In this document: positions 42,191 through 50,751 of the stretch, piece after piece | Layout of the letters: each line of letters starts with the position of its first letter | How positions within the stretch are numbered: the stretch's first letter is position 1 | Source: a candidate division LCP-89 bacterium B3_LCP | GTDB lineage: Bacteria > Electryoneota > B3-LCP | DNA length: 64,000 nucleotides | Direction of reading: 5' to 3' | Assembly: GCA_005223185.1 (NCBI GenBank) | Contig: NJBN01000004.1 | Location: 124,001-188,000, forward strand | Position numbers and translations under genes: made by a program | The notes under the pieces: generated by a model | Databases searched by the model: none | Seen by the model: the letters and a program-made list of their open reading frames with translations, nothing else | Told to the model about the DNA's origin: nothing

Positions 42191-43678
42191 GTGGCTAGTA
42201 AACTATCACCTTGGAAACAGGTACGGGAATTAAAGCCCAATTTCTGGTTTTGTAACTGGATGGAAGCCAATGAGAGATTAGCTTTTTTCGGAATTAGAGC
42301 CATTCTCCCCCTCTATATGGTCTATGCTGTGGCAGAAGGAGGGCTGGGTCTATCTTACGCTCAGAAAGGGGCAATCTACTCAATCTGGGCGCTTGTACAG
42401 TGTCTGGTGCCTATGATTTCAGGTGGCTTCACTGACCAATATGGCTATAAGAAGAGCCTGTATATTGCTTACACCATCAATTTTTTCGGTTACATATTGT
42501 TTGCGTTCGCTACGGGATTCTGGTCAGCCCTGGGCGCTGCCTGCTTGGTCGGTTTGGGAACAGCTATTTTCAAGCCACCGGTGCAGGGGACGATAGCTAA
42601 AGCATCCACTGAGGAGAATAGCTCGATAGCCTGGGGTATTTTCTACTGGATGGTCAATGTGGGCGGTTTTTTAGCTCCGTTCCTCGCCGCAATAATACGT
42701 GGTGAGACCGACTTTAAACTGGTATTCTTCTTTGCTGCGGGCGTAACCCTCTTTAATTTCATCCCTACAATCTTTTTCTATAAAGAACCCGAGCAGGAGG
42801 GTGAACTCAAGATCAGAACGGTTGGTGAAACATTAATGAATACTATGGCGACCCTGAAAGATAAAAACTTCCTGGTATTCCTTGGTATCTTCAGTGGCTT
42901 CTGGTTCATGTTCATGCAGTTGTGGGATCTATTGCCCAATTTCATCGACGAATGGGTTTTCTCGCGTGATATCGCACCCATCTTCAGTGCAATTAACGAA
43001 AATACTGTGCTTGAAAGCGGTAATGTAAAGCCTGAGATGCTGATCAACATTGATTCGTTTGCAATCATCGCCCTGATGCTTCCTATCGGGTGGTTGACTG
43101 GTAAATTTCATCCCATGATCGCCTTAATTGCCGGCATGGTGCTATCGGTGTTAGCCTTCGTAACTGCAGGAGCAACTAATGTCGGATTAATTTGTGCACT
43201 GGCGATTTTTGCTTTTGCCATCGGTGAAATGTGGTGTAGTCCTAAGTTTTCAGAATACATAGGCTTGACTGCTCCACCGGAAAAGAAAGCAACATATATG
43301 GGATATTCCAACATTCCCTTCGCGATAGGTTGGGGTGTGGGCAATTTCATTTCCGGATTTCTCTATGAGAACATGGGAAGTAAAATCAACTTCGCAAGGC
43401 AATATTTAGTAGAACATTTGGGGATGTCAACCTCGCAAGCTCAAGCTATTCCCCGTGAAGACGTCATGTCCACCATGGCTTCAATGATGAATAACGGGAA
43501 CGGAGCGTCCGTCGATGAAGCAACTCGCGTTCTTTGGGAATTGAACGATCCCTGGATGGTTTGGGTTATCCTCGGAGCTATCGGTGCTGTAGCCACCATA
43601 GCAATGGTGGGTTACTTTTTCAAAACACGGCATACCGGATTATCATCCAATGAGAGTTCTGTTCAACAATCTGCATAG
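42191..43678 (+). CDS. MFS-type transporter (POT-like)
   Basis: A 495-residue membrane protein with about twelve hydrophobic segments. The opening NFWFCNWMEANERLAFFGIR is close to the FWxxFYExxERFxYYG start of proton-dependent oligopeptide transporters, and GGFTDQYGYKKSLYIAY is the MFS loop 2-3 motif. PVQGTIAKAS and the later FSEYIGLTAPPEKKATYMGY also fit POT-like MFS members. Peptide uptake is possible but not shown. The start is GTG with a strong AGGAGG 5 bases upstream. A long hairpin terminator follows 20 bases after the stop. Confidence 0.85.
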   Translation: MASKLSPWKQVRELKPNFWFCNWMEANERLAFFGIRAILPLYMVYAVAEGGLGLSYAQKGAIYSIWALVQCLVPMISGGFTDQYGYKKSLYIAYTINFFGYILFAFATGFWSALGAACLVGLGTAIFKPPVQGTIAKASTEENSSIAWGIFYWMVNVGGFLAPFLAAIIRGETDFKLVFFFAAGVTLFNFIPTIFFYKEPEQEGELKIRTVGETLMNTMATLKDKNFLVFLGIFSGFWFMFMQLWDLLPNFIDEWVFSRDIAPIFSAINENTVLESGNVKPEMLINIDSFAIIALMLPIGWLTGKFHPMIALIAGMVLSVLAFVTAGATNVGLICALAIFAFAIGEMWCSPKFSEYIGLTAPPEKKATYMGYSNIPFAIGWGVGNFISGFLYENMGSKINFARQYLVEHLGMSTSQAQAIPREDVMSTMASMMNNGNGASVDEATRVLWELNDPWMVWVILGAIGAVATIAMVGYFFKTRHTGLSSNESSVQQSA

Positions 43679-43697
43679 GATTCTCCCCGAATTTCTT

Positions 43698-43745
43698 AAA
43701 ATCATAAGAGGCGGTAGATTTACCGTCTTTTATGATTTTCTTTTA
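43698..43745 (+). terminator. Terminator after the MFS gene
   Basis: A 19-base arm starting AAAATCATAAGAGGCGG pairs, with a few G-U or mismatched positions, with CCGTCTTTTATGATTTT. T-rich bases follow. It could work in both directions. Confidence 0.75.
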
Positions 43746-43769
43746 TCGCATTATTGATAGCAGCTTTAC

Positions 43770-43798
43770 TTGACTTTCCGATAATAATCATGTATATT
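43770..43798 (+). promoter_or_regulatory. Promoter of hflX
   Basis: TTGACT (43770-43775), 17 bases, TATATT (43793-43798). The start would be near 43805. Confidence 0.75.
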
Positions 43799-43854
43799 TC
43801 TATTATCATTGGAACTTAAATATCAAACAGGGAGAACTTTTACACAGGCAAAAG

Positions 43855-44988
43855 GTGATCAACGAAACGAATCAAACGGAACGAGCAGCGCTGGTAGGAA
43901 TTGTCCTCAAAGGCGCTAAACCGTGGGTAACTGACGATTTTCTGGATGAACTGTCGCTACTGGCGGACACTGCAGGGGTCAGAGTTGTCGACCGTTTTGT
44001 TCAGAACAGACAGAAGCCAGATCCAGGCACGTTTATCGGCAGAGGCAAGGTAAAAGAGATCGCCGCACGGAATGGTCACTTTGACCTGGTCATATTCGAT
44101 GATGATCTATCCCCTGTACAAGCAAGGCTACTGGAAGATAAAATCGGCAAACGTGTCATAGATCGTTCGGGGTTGATTCTGGATATCTTCGCCAGACGCG
44201 CGCGCAGCAAAGAGGCAAGAACGCAGGTCGAATTAGCACAATTGCAATATCTCCTGCCCAGGCTGACCGGACAGTGGCGTCACTTAGAAAGACAGGCAGG
44301 TGGCATCGGTTTACGTGGACCGGGTGAGACACAGTTGGAAACTGACCGCCGCCTGGTGAGAAAGAGGATTTCCAAGCTATCTTCAGACCTGAAGAGAATA
44401 GAGAAACAGCGATCCACGCAGCGTAAAAGGAGACAGAATACCTTCAAGGTTGCCATTGTGGGTTATACAAACGCAGGTAAGTCCACTTTGCTCAACAATC
44501 TGACCGATTCGAAAGCTTTTGTTGAAGACCGTTTGTTTGCTACGTTGGATGCTACTGTTCGCACTCTCAAAGGTCCACAGGCTGAAACGATTCTGCTGAT
44601 AGACACAGTGGGATTCATACGCAAGCTGCCGCATCACCTCGTAGCTTCTTTCAGGTCAACACTGGAAGAAACGGTGGTAGCAGATCTATTACTGCATGTG
44701 GTTGACGCTTCCCATCCACACCATTCCGATCAACTGGCTCAAGTCAGAGAGACACTTGAAGAGATGGGCTTGCGAGAACACCCGCGAATACTGGTGTTCA
44801 ATAAGATTGATCAGGTAGAGAGTGCCGCGGAGATCCGGCAGTTAAAGGTTGAGTATGGAGATGCGGTATTCATCAGTGCATTAAGAGGTATAAAAATAAC
44901 TGAGCTCACGAATAGGATAAAAAACACCTGTGAAGACTGGAAAAAGCAGATAAAGGCACGTCCCAATACATCACAGTTTTCCTGGTAA
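43855..44988 (+). CDS. hflX: Ribosome-associated GTPase HflX
   Basis: A 377-residue GTPase that splits or rescues stalled ribosomes in stress. The N-terminal HflX domain has DPGTFIGRGKVKEIA and the glycine-rich QAGGIGLRGPGETQLETDRR. The G domain has G1 GYTNAGKS (203-210), G3 DTVGFIRKLPHHLVASF and G4 FNKIDQ. The start is GTG; the ribosome site is weak (AGGCAAAAG), and the promoter above sets the upper limit. Standard length. Confidence 0.95.
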   Translation: MINETNQTERAALVGIVLKGAKPWVTDDFLDELSLLADTAGVRVVDRFVQNRQKPDPGTFIGRGKVKEIAARNGHFDLVIFDDDLSPVQARLLEDKIGKRVIDRSGLILDIFARRARSKEARTQVELAQLQYLLPRLTGQWRHLERQAGGIGLRGPGETQLETDRRLVRKRISKLSSDLKRIEKQRSTQRKRRQNTFKVAIVGYTNAGKSTLLNNLTDSKAFVEDRLFATLDATVRTLKGPQAETILLIDTVGFIRKLPHHLVASFRSTLEETVVADLLLHVVDASHPHHSDQLAQVRETLEEMGLREHPRILVFNKIDQVESAAEIRQLKVEYGDAVFISALRGIKITELTNRIKNTCEDWKKQIKARPNTSQFSW

Positions 44989-45072
44989 AAATAAGTAAAT
45001 GAAATCCGAACTACATTCTCATTCTATCGTATAACATACAGACACGGTATAAAATCAAACAACAATAGCGAC

Positions 45073-46554
45073 ATGGAAAAACAGAGCCATAAGATTCCAC
45101 ACATCGAAGATATCCCCAAACCGGATGCCGATTTTGTGGGCAGCGAAGAGGGCGCGGCTACTCACAAAGATAAAGATGCAATTAAGATAGACTTCCGTGT
45201 TAAGCCGGAAGAACTGGAGACATACCTCAGTAAGTACATCGTTGACCAGGAAGAGGCTGTTGAAGTGCTGGCTACGAAGATTTGCACTCATTTCAACCGC
45301 ATGCGCCTGGAAATTGAGGAAGAAGTAACCAGCGACGTTGCTTTAGGTAATATCAAATCCAACATACTGATGATTGGTCCTACAGGTGTTGGTAAAACAT
45401 ATATTATCAAGCTTATAGCAGACCGGATAGGAGTTCCATTTGTCAAAGGTGATGCTACGAAATTCAGTGAAACAGGGTATATTGGCGGGGACGTTGAAAA
45501 TCTGGTCAGGGATTTGGTTCACGAGGCGGAAGGCAATATACCACTTGCCGAATATGGAATCATTTATATCGATGAAATCGATAAAATAGCGTCAGCGCCG
45601 AACGCCTGGGGTCCAGACGTCAGCCGCAGCGGAGTCCAGAGAAACCTTCTGAAACTCATGGAAGAGACGGAAGTTGACATGAAGGTTCCGCATGATCTAG
45701 CGAGTCAGATGGAAGCTGTAGTGGAAGCCCAGCGGACAGGCAAGGCAACCAGGAAGAAGGTGAACACCCGAAATATTCTGTTTGTAGTTTCTGGAGCTTT
45801 CGATGGTTTGATTGAACGGATAGGCAAGAGAATATCTCAACAGGGGATGGGGTTTAAAAGTGATGTGGGGCTAACATCAGGGGAGAAGACCGAACTGTTG
45901 AAACAAGTTGCGACGCGCGATCTGATCGATTACGGATTCGAGTCAGAATTCATCGGGCGGCTGCCTGTAACAGTGACTCTGAACGAGTTGAATGAGGAAA
46001 GTCTTTACACCATATTGAAGAACGAAAACTGCGCCGTCATCCAGACCAAAAAACGCGAATTTCGCGCTTATGGCATCAAGCTTGATTTCAAAGATGAAGC
46101 GCTGCGTTTGCTGGCACAGCAAGCCGCTCTGGAGAAGACCGGTGCGCGAGGATTACTGTCCGCCATTGAGCGGGTTCTAATCAAGTTTGAAAAAAAGCTA
46201 CCTACTGTCGAAGTTAAGGATCTACTGGTAACAAAAGAATTAATCGAGAAACCGGAAAAAACTTTAAAAGAGATCGTTTTCGAACATATATTATCAAAAC
46301 ACTCAAATACATTTAAGGAGCAGACGGGGATAGAATTGACTTATCACCGTGATGCCCGGAAGAAATTATCTACGATTTATGATCGAGAGGGGAGTGGGCT
46401 CGATAGCCACCTGCAAGAAGCCTTAAAGGACTATTTTTACGGTGTGAAACTGATGGGAATTTCCAGGTTGGTGGTTACCAGGGATGTTTTAAATGATCCC
46501 AAAGGGACATTGGATCGACTCATCAAGGAAGCTTATGACAAGAAAGCCGATTAA
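45073..46554 (+). CDS. ClpX-like AAA+ unfoldase without zinc domain, with C-terminal extension
   Basis: A 493-residue AAA+ ATPase of the ClpX branch. Walker A GPTGVGKT is at 102-109, pore loop GYIG at 135-138, Walker B IDEID at 166-170, the arginine-finger region FIGRLPV near 296 and sensor-2 GARG at 357-360. A tripeptide MGF (259-261) lies where ClpX has its IGF loop for docking on ClpP. The N-terminal zinc-binding domain of ClpX is absent: the first 45 residues are acidic with no cysteines. After the ClpX core about 125 extra residues follow (from LVTKELIEKPEK to YDKKAD). It might be a second unfoldase next to a standard ClpX. No clpP is near. Confidence 0.85.
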   Translation: MEKQSHKIPHIEDIPKPDADFVGSEEGAATHKDKDAIKIDFRVKPEELETYLSKYIVDQEEAVEVLATKICTHFNRMRLEIEEEVTSDVALGNIKSNILMIGPTGVGKTYIIKLIADRIGVPFVKGDATKFSETGYIGGDVENLVRDLVHEAEGNIPLAEYGIIYIDEIDKIASAPNAWGPDVSRSGVQRNLLKLMEETEVDMKVPHDLASQMEAVVEAQRTGKATRKKVNTRNILFVVSGAFDGLIERIGKRISQQGMGFKSDVGLTSGEKTELLKQVATRDLIDYGFESEFIGRLPVTVTLNELNEESLYTILKNENCAVIQTKKREFRAYGIKLDFKDEALRLLAQQAALEKTGARGLLSAIERVLIKFEKKLPTVEVKDLLVTKELIEKPEKTLKEIVFEHILSKHSNTFKEQTGIELTYHRDARKKLSTIYDREGSGLDSHLQEALKDYFYGVKLMGISRLVVTRDVLNDPKGTLDRLIKEAYDKKAD

Positions 46555-46636
46555 CAAGTGCACAGGTATATAAGTTTACATGTTTACAAGTTTACAAGTA
46601 TTATAGCTTCAATTGATTTCGTTCAATCAATCTGGT

Positions 46637-46668
46637 AATCATCAATGAAATATTGATGATTTTCTCCT
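46637..46668 (+). terminator. Possible terminator after the ClpX-like gene
   Basis: AATCATCAAT, loop GAAAT, ATTGATGATT, then TTCTCC. The 10-bp stem is perfect but AT-rich and the T run is short. Confidence 0.35.
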
Positions 46669-46710
46669 TATGTAAAGCCCACAACACTTGTATACTTGGT
46701 TACAATCTCG

Positions 46711-46796
46711 CGGAGAGTGAGGGATTTGAACCCCCGGTAGCACGAAGCTACAACGGTTTTCGAGACCGCCCCGATAAACCACTCCGGCAACTCTCC
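46711..46796 (-). tRNA. tRNA-Ser (anticodon CGA)
   Basis: On the minus strand an 86-base tRNA with acceptor stem GGAGAGT/ACTCTCC, anticodon loop CTCGAAA (anticodon CGA, codon UCG), a long variable arm TGTAGCTTCGTGCTACC as in serine tRNAs, and T loop GGTTCAAATCC. The discriminator is G and CCA is not encoded. Confidence 0.93.
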
Positions 46797-46889
46797 AACA
46801 TCATATATAACCTCTGTGGAAATGGCGGGATTCCTCCGTAGGAATGGCTACGCCAGAACCCGCGATAGAATTAAATCTTTCGCTTTTTG

Positions 46890-46975
46890 CGGAGAGGGCG
46901 GGATTCGAACCCGCGGTAGGATAAACCTACACACGCTTTCCAAGCGTGCTCCTTCGGCCACTCGGACACCTCTCC
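46890..46975 (-). tRNA. tRNA-Ser (anticodon GGA)
   Basis: On the minus strand an 86-base tRNA with acceptor stem GGAGAGG/CCTCTCC, anticodon loop TTGGAAA (anticodon GGA, codons UCC/UCU), long variable arm GTAGGTTTATCCTACC and T loop GGTTCGAATCC. The discriminator is G and CCA is not encoded. It begins 7 bases after the tadA stop codon. Confidence 0.94.
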
Positions 46976-46982
46976 GTTGTCT

Positions 46983-47444
46983 CTAATTCGAACCACTTCG
47001 CAAAGACCGGAAGAAATCAGAAAGAATCAAACTGCAAGCATCCTCTAAAATACCACCAGTAACTTCCATACAGTGGTTCAATCTCTGATCTTGCGGGATG
47101 TTGTACAGTGTTCCGCATGCACCCGCTTTGGGATCCCAGGCGCCAAAAACCAGTCGTTCGATCCTAGCCAATACCAGCGCACCTGCACACATGCAGCACG
47201 GTTCCAGAGTTACATAGAGAGTAACACCCTCCAATCGCCTTGAACCAATGGCATTTGCGGCAGAGGTGATCGCCAGGATTTCAGCGTGAGCGGTCGGATC
47301 CTGCAGGGCTTCCGTACGGTTATACCCCCGCCCGATGACGAGACCCTCTCTTACTGCGATAGCGCCGACTGGTATCTCCTCTTCCACAGCAGCTTGTTCA
47401 GCCAGAGCCAGCGCCCGATTCATCCAACGTTCGTCTTCATTCAT
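46983..47444 (-). CDS. tadA: tRNA-specific adenosine deaminase
   Basis: A 153-residue deaminase that turns A34 of tRNA-Arg(ACG) to inosine. The zinc and catalytic residues are His53 and Glu55 in TAHAEILAI, and Cys83 and Cys86 in LEPCCMCAGAL. The family's GAWDPKAGACGTLYN block is present. Length is standard. A weak promoter candidate (TTGTCA, 18 bases, TATATT on the minus strand, 47536-47565) lies about 92 bases upstream. Two tRNA-Ser genes follow on the same strand, the first after only 7 bases, so all three may share a transcript. Confidence 0.95.
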   Translation of the reverse strand: MNEDERWMNRALALAEQAAVEEEIPVGAIAVREGLVIGRGYNRTEALQDPTAHAEILAITSAANAIGSRRLEGVTLYVTLEPCCMCAGALVLARIERLVFGAWDPKAGACGTLYNIPQDQRLNHCMEVTGGILEDACSLILSDFFRSLRSGSN

Positions 47445-47581
47445 AAAAATTAAGATTTAAATGTACAAAATATCATTCCGCAATGCAAGCAGATTCTGCC
47501 GTGCTTTAGTTAGTGTTTCGATCAAATAAGCTTTGAATATAACCAATTACCGCAACAAATGACAAATGCCGCACAATTCAG

Positions 47582-47610
47582 TTGTATAAACTGAATGGAA
47601 GAATTATCTT
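47582..47610 (+). promoter_or_regulatory. Promoter candidate for trxB
   Basis: TTGTAT, 17 bases, TATCTT. The -35 lies in a small inverted repeat, TTCAG...CTGAA (about 47577-47595), which could be an operator. Confidence 0.4.
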
Positions 47611-47640
47611 TAGTCAAAGAAAATCAGCAAGGAGTTACGA

Positions 47641-48570
47641 ATGCCAAAACATCATCAAATGATAATACTTGGATCGGGACCAGCCGGTTCTACCGCTGCG
47701 ATTTATGCAGCCCGTGCTGACCTGAAACCCGTTGTATTCGAGGGAATTCAGCCGGGAGGACAACTGACAATAACAACAGAAGTGGAGAACTTTCCCGGCT
47801 ACGTTGACGGTATCATGGGGCCGGAATTAGTGGACATCTTCAAGCGGCAGGCAGAGAGATTCGGCGCTGAATACCTAACGGAAGAGATCATTGAAGCAGA
47901 CCTGTCACAACGTCCTTTTAAATTGAAATCGTACACCGATGACTATACCTGTGATGCGTTGATAATTGCAACGGGAGCATCAGCACGCTGGCTGGGTATT
48001 CCGTCCGAACAGAAATATATGGGGCACGGCGTTTCCGCTTGCGCCACCTGTGATGGCTTCTTCTTCAAGGATAAACCAATCGCAGTTGTGGGTGGCGGAG
48101 ACAGTGCCATGGAAGAGGCTGTTTTCCTGACTAAATTTGCCAGCAAAGTAACTATCATCCACCGCAGGGATGAACTGCGGGCGTCCAAGATCATGCAGGA
48201 AAAAGCTAAGGAAAATCCCAAAATCGAATTCGCACTTAGCTGCGTTATTGATGAAGTAATCGGTGCGGATGATCCACCCCACGTAACTGCCGCAAAGTTG
48301 AAGAATGTGAAAGATGGTTCGGAGTTTGATCTTCCGGTTGACGGCATTTTCATGGGAATAGGGCATATTCCGAATTCGAAGGTGTTCGGAGGGCAATTAG
48401 ATATGGATAATAACGGATATATCATTACAAGAGGTAAAAGCACCAGCACCAGTGTTCCCGGCGTGTTTGCCTGCGGAGACGTGCAGGATAGTGTGTACCG
48501 CCAAGCGATAAGCGCTGCCGGTTCCGGCTGCATGGCGGCGATAGATGCGGAACGGTTTTTGGAAGGTTGA
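47641..48570 (+). CDS. trxB: Thioredoxin reductase
   Basis: A 309-residue FAD enzyme passing electrons from NADPH to thioredoxin. The FAD motif GSGPAGSTAAIYAARA is at 11-26, the redox-active pair is Cys134 and Cys137 in SACATCDGFF, the NADPH motif is VVGGGDSAMEEA, and the C-terminal FACGDVQD is standard. AAGGAG precedes the ATG by 6 bases. A strong terminator follows at 48590. Confidence 0.96.
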   Translation: MPKHHQMIILGSGPAGSTAAIYAARADLKPVVFEGIQPGGQLTITTEVENFPGYVDGIMGPELVDIFKRQAERFGAEYLTEEIIEADLSQRPFKLKSYTDDYTCDALIIATGASARWLGIPSEQKYMGHGVSACATCDGFFFKDKPIAVVGGGDSAMEEAVFLTKFASKVTIIHRRDELRASKIMQEKAKENPKIEFALSCVIDEVIGADDPPHVTAAKLKNVKDGSEFDLPVDGIFMGIGHIPNSKVFGGQLDMDNNGYIITRGKSTSTSVPGVFACGDVQDSVYRQAISAAGSGCMAAIDAERFLEG

Positions 48571-48589
48571 TCTTTTAAACCAACAATGT

Positions 48590-48621
48590 AAAGCCCGATC
48601 TTGAGATCGGGCTTTCTTTTT
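48590..48621 (+). terminator. Rho-independent terminator after trxB
   Basis: AAAGCCCGATC, loop TTGA, GATCGGGCTTT, then CTTTTT. A perfect 11-bp stem. Confidence 0.9.
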
Positions 48622-48657
48622 GTCATAAAGCATAATTCTATATGCAATAGTTTTCAC

Positions 48658-48686
48658 TTGACATAGCCTGAGTTTGTCATTACATT
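48658..48686 (+). promoter_or_regulatory. Promoter of the lipoprotein gene
   Basis: TTGACA (48658-48663), 17 bases, TACATT (48681-48686). The start would be near 48693; AGGAGG precedes the ATG at 48731. Confidence 0.65.
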
Positions 48687-48730
48687 TAAGTGGGCATGTT
48701 GAATTGTTTCAAAGGTAGGAGGATGTACCG

Positions 48731-49990
48731 ATGAAAACTCACATTATGTCATGTGCGATTATGCTTTCTTGCTGCTTTTTGATTTTTGGCTGCAATCTTA
48801 GCGGTGATGAAGAGAGCAATCTCTACGGATTCGTGAGTGAAGAGCCGGGTGGGTCGAACAGTGCTATGATTAATATGACAGGTGGAACGGTAACTTACGG
48901 TTCAGCAGGATTGTTCTTTCCTGAAGGTGCCTTATACAATCCTACGAACATCACGTTAGGTATTCCTCAGGTGGAACCCACCTATACCTTACCGGAAGAG
49001 ATAGAACAAATCGGATACATCTATGAAGCAATGCCCACAGGGACCACAATAGGAACGTCTTTTTCGGTGACGATTGGCTATGATAATGCCTATCTGGAAA
49101 ACTACAATGAAAGCACGCTGACTCTGTGGATAATCAATGAAATGGATCAGGTACTTGAAGAATTGGAAGATGTTTCAGTTGACGCAGAAAGCAATTACGT
49201 GGTAGGACTGGCTGACCGCTTAGGCTTCTTTGTGATGACAGTTTCGACGGAAGGGGTAGTTACGCTCTCAGCACCGGAACTGATCGCACCGCATGCGGGA
49301 GCGGTGGATACACCACTGGACGTTACATTCAGGTGGGAATCGATGGTAGGGGCGTTGTCTTATCACATGCAAGTTGCTGCTGACGAAGAATTCGCATCAC
49401 TGATTTGCAATGAGCAAGGCGTATCAGGTAACCTGCATGGAATAGCTGGTTTTGAACCTTCAACGGATCACTATTGGCGAGTAAAAGTCAGCAATATTTA
49501 TGGAACGAGTTCCTGGTCAGAAGCGGGATTGTTCACAACTGGAGATGGAAGTCCCAGCAACTCGATTGAAGGGACGTGGGAATACGTAAGCGGTGAATTC
49601 AGCTATATGGTGACGGAATCACATACCTGCTTCATTGATAGTTGGGGAACTCTGGTATTGAGTATCGGTGGGGGAATGTTCGATATAGAAGGGGTATTGT
49701 CGTTCCATGAAGAACTATATAACGTGGTTCTATGGGAAATAGAAGATGAGGAAACATATCTCATTTCTATCAATGAAGAAGGCACATATACAGTTGAAGA
49801 TAACACCATTCCGGTCTATCCCTACGATCAAATGCTGAGGATGGAAATTACGGATTCAGTTGATCCTGATCGCATCGGGTTGGTTGAGGAGAAAATATTC
49901 GACATCTCAAGCGATAGCTTGATGCTCATCCTTCCTGTAACGCTACTTGATAACTGGGGGAATGGGACGTCATATTATTATCGTTTATAG
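48731..49990 (+). CDS. Lipoprotein with fibronectin-like domain
   Basis: A 419-residue lipoprotein. The lipobox LIFGC gives a lipidated Cys21. Residues about 45-170 (GGTVTYGSAGLFFPEGAL and following) resemble ZU5-like beta domains of surface proteins. Residues about 190-275 form a fibronectin-type-III-like unit (LIAPHAGAVDTPLDVTFRWE, then YHMQVAADEEF and YWRVKVSNIYGTSSWSE). The C-terminal 140 residues, starting with GTWEYVSGEF, are of a beta-rich, lipocalin-like type that I cannot place. It probably faces the periplasm or the surface. Strong AGGAGG upstream; own promoter and terminator. Function unknown. Confidence 0.8.
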   Translation: MKTHIMSCAIMLSCCFLIFGCNLSGDEESNLYGFVSEEPGGSNSAMINMTGGTVTYGSAGLFFPEGALYNPTNITLGIPQVEPTYTLPEEIEQIGYIYEAMPTGTTIGTSFSVTIGYDNAYLENYNESTLTLWIINEMDQVLEELEDVSVDAESNYVVGLADRLGFFVMTVSTEGVVTLSAPELIAPHAGAVDTPLDVTFRWESMVGALSYHMQVAADEEFASLICNEQGVSGNLHGIAGFEPSTDHYWRVKVSNIYGTSSWSEAGLFTTGDGSPSNSIEGTWEYVSGEFSYMVTESHTCFIDSWGTLVLSIGGGMFDIEGVLSFHEELYNVVLWEIEDEETYLISINEEGTYTVEDNTIPVYPYDQMLRMEITDSVDPDRIGLVEEKIFDISSDSLMLILPVTLLDNWGNGTSYYYRL

Positions 49991-50007
49991 GGGTAATCTG
50001 TAAATAT

Positions 50008-50036
50008 AAAAGCCCGATCTTGAGGTCGGGTTTTTG
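50008..50036 (+). terminator. Rho-independent terminator after the lipoprotein gene
   Basis: AGCCCGATC, loop TTGA, GGTCGGGTT, then T run. Nearly the same as the trxB terminator. It lies between convergent genes. Confidence 0.8.
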
Positions 50037-50102
50037 TTATTTATATCTGATTAAATGGTGGACTGCGCTTTGACTTCGTCCTCGCTTAGTCCACCCTACT
50101 CA

Positions 50103-50630
50103 CTAATCTTCCAAACCGATCATAGCGATATACTGAGCCCGTAATGGGCTGATTTCAAGGTTAACCATCCAGGAAGTTGTATCGTCCTCCTCATAGTCAG
50201 ACCAACCTGGTGCGAATTGGTGATACTTACCGATCATTTCGTAATAATTATCATCTTTTTCATCCGGAGTCAACATATGAGTGAATCCGTCAGGGGGAAG
50301 ATACCATTTTTTCTCCTCACCACCTGATATGCTCCAGGGTAGTGCCTCCCATTCTTCTATTGTGCCCTCATAATTATCGAACGTTTCTAACGGATCTCCA
50401 TCGCTCCCAAACACCGTTGCCGCCCAGTATTCATAGGTCAGATAATCGCAAAAAGGCTGGTTCTGGAAGTTGGGGAGATTAACCCTGGTAGTATCACTAT
50501 ATTTCCAGTAAGAATCTGCAAATGCTTTCGCTTCATCTGTAATGACAATTCCTCCCGAATCAGTTACACTATCCTCACAGCCCAATAAAACAGCGAAACA
50601 TAGTAAATACAATAAAGTAAAATATCTCAT
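50103..50630 (-). CDS. Lipoprotein of unknown function
   Basis: A 175-residue lipoprotein with lipobox VLLGC (Cys18) and the sequence EDSVTDSGG after it. The mature part is acidic and rich in Trp and Tyr (for example DEAKAFADSYWKYSDT and WSDYEEDDTTSWMV) and has no domain I recognise. GAGAGGA lies just before the ATG. A weak promoter candidate (CTGACT, 17 bases, TATCTA at 50643-50671) would overlap this ribosome site, so it is doubtful. It ends 67 bases from the convergent lipoprotein terminator. Confidence 0.72.
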   Translation of the reverse strand: MRYFTLLYLLCFAVLLGCEDSVTDSGGIVITDEAKAFADSYWKYSDTTRVNLPNFQNQPFCDYLTYEYWAATVFGSDGDPLETFDNYEGTIEEWEALPWSISGGEEKKWYLPPDGFTHMLTPDEKDDNYYEMIGKYHQFAPGWSDYEEDDTTSWMVNLEISPLRAQYIAMIGLED

Positions 50631-50751
50631 GATTCCTCTCTTTAGATATTTCTTACCTTCTACGTAGTCAGTTCCTTTCTTATTTAAGAGATTCCTCGCC
50701 TCGCCAACGTCGGGCTCTGAATGACATTATTGCTTCAGACGCTATTCCAAT

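Noticed and set aside
46653-46841. Short plus-strand frame over the tRNA-Ser(CGA) gene
   Set aside because: The DNA is a complete tRNA gene on the other strand.
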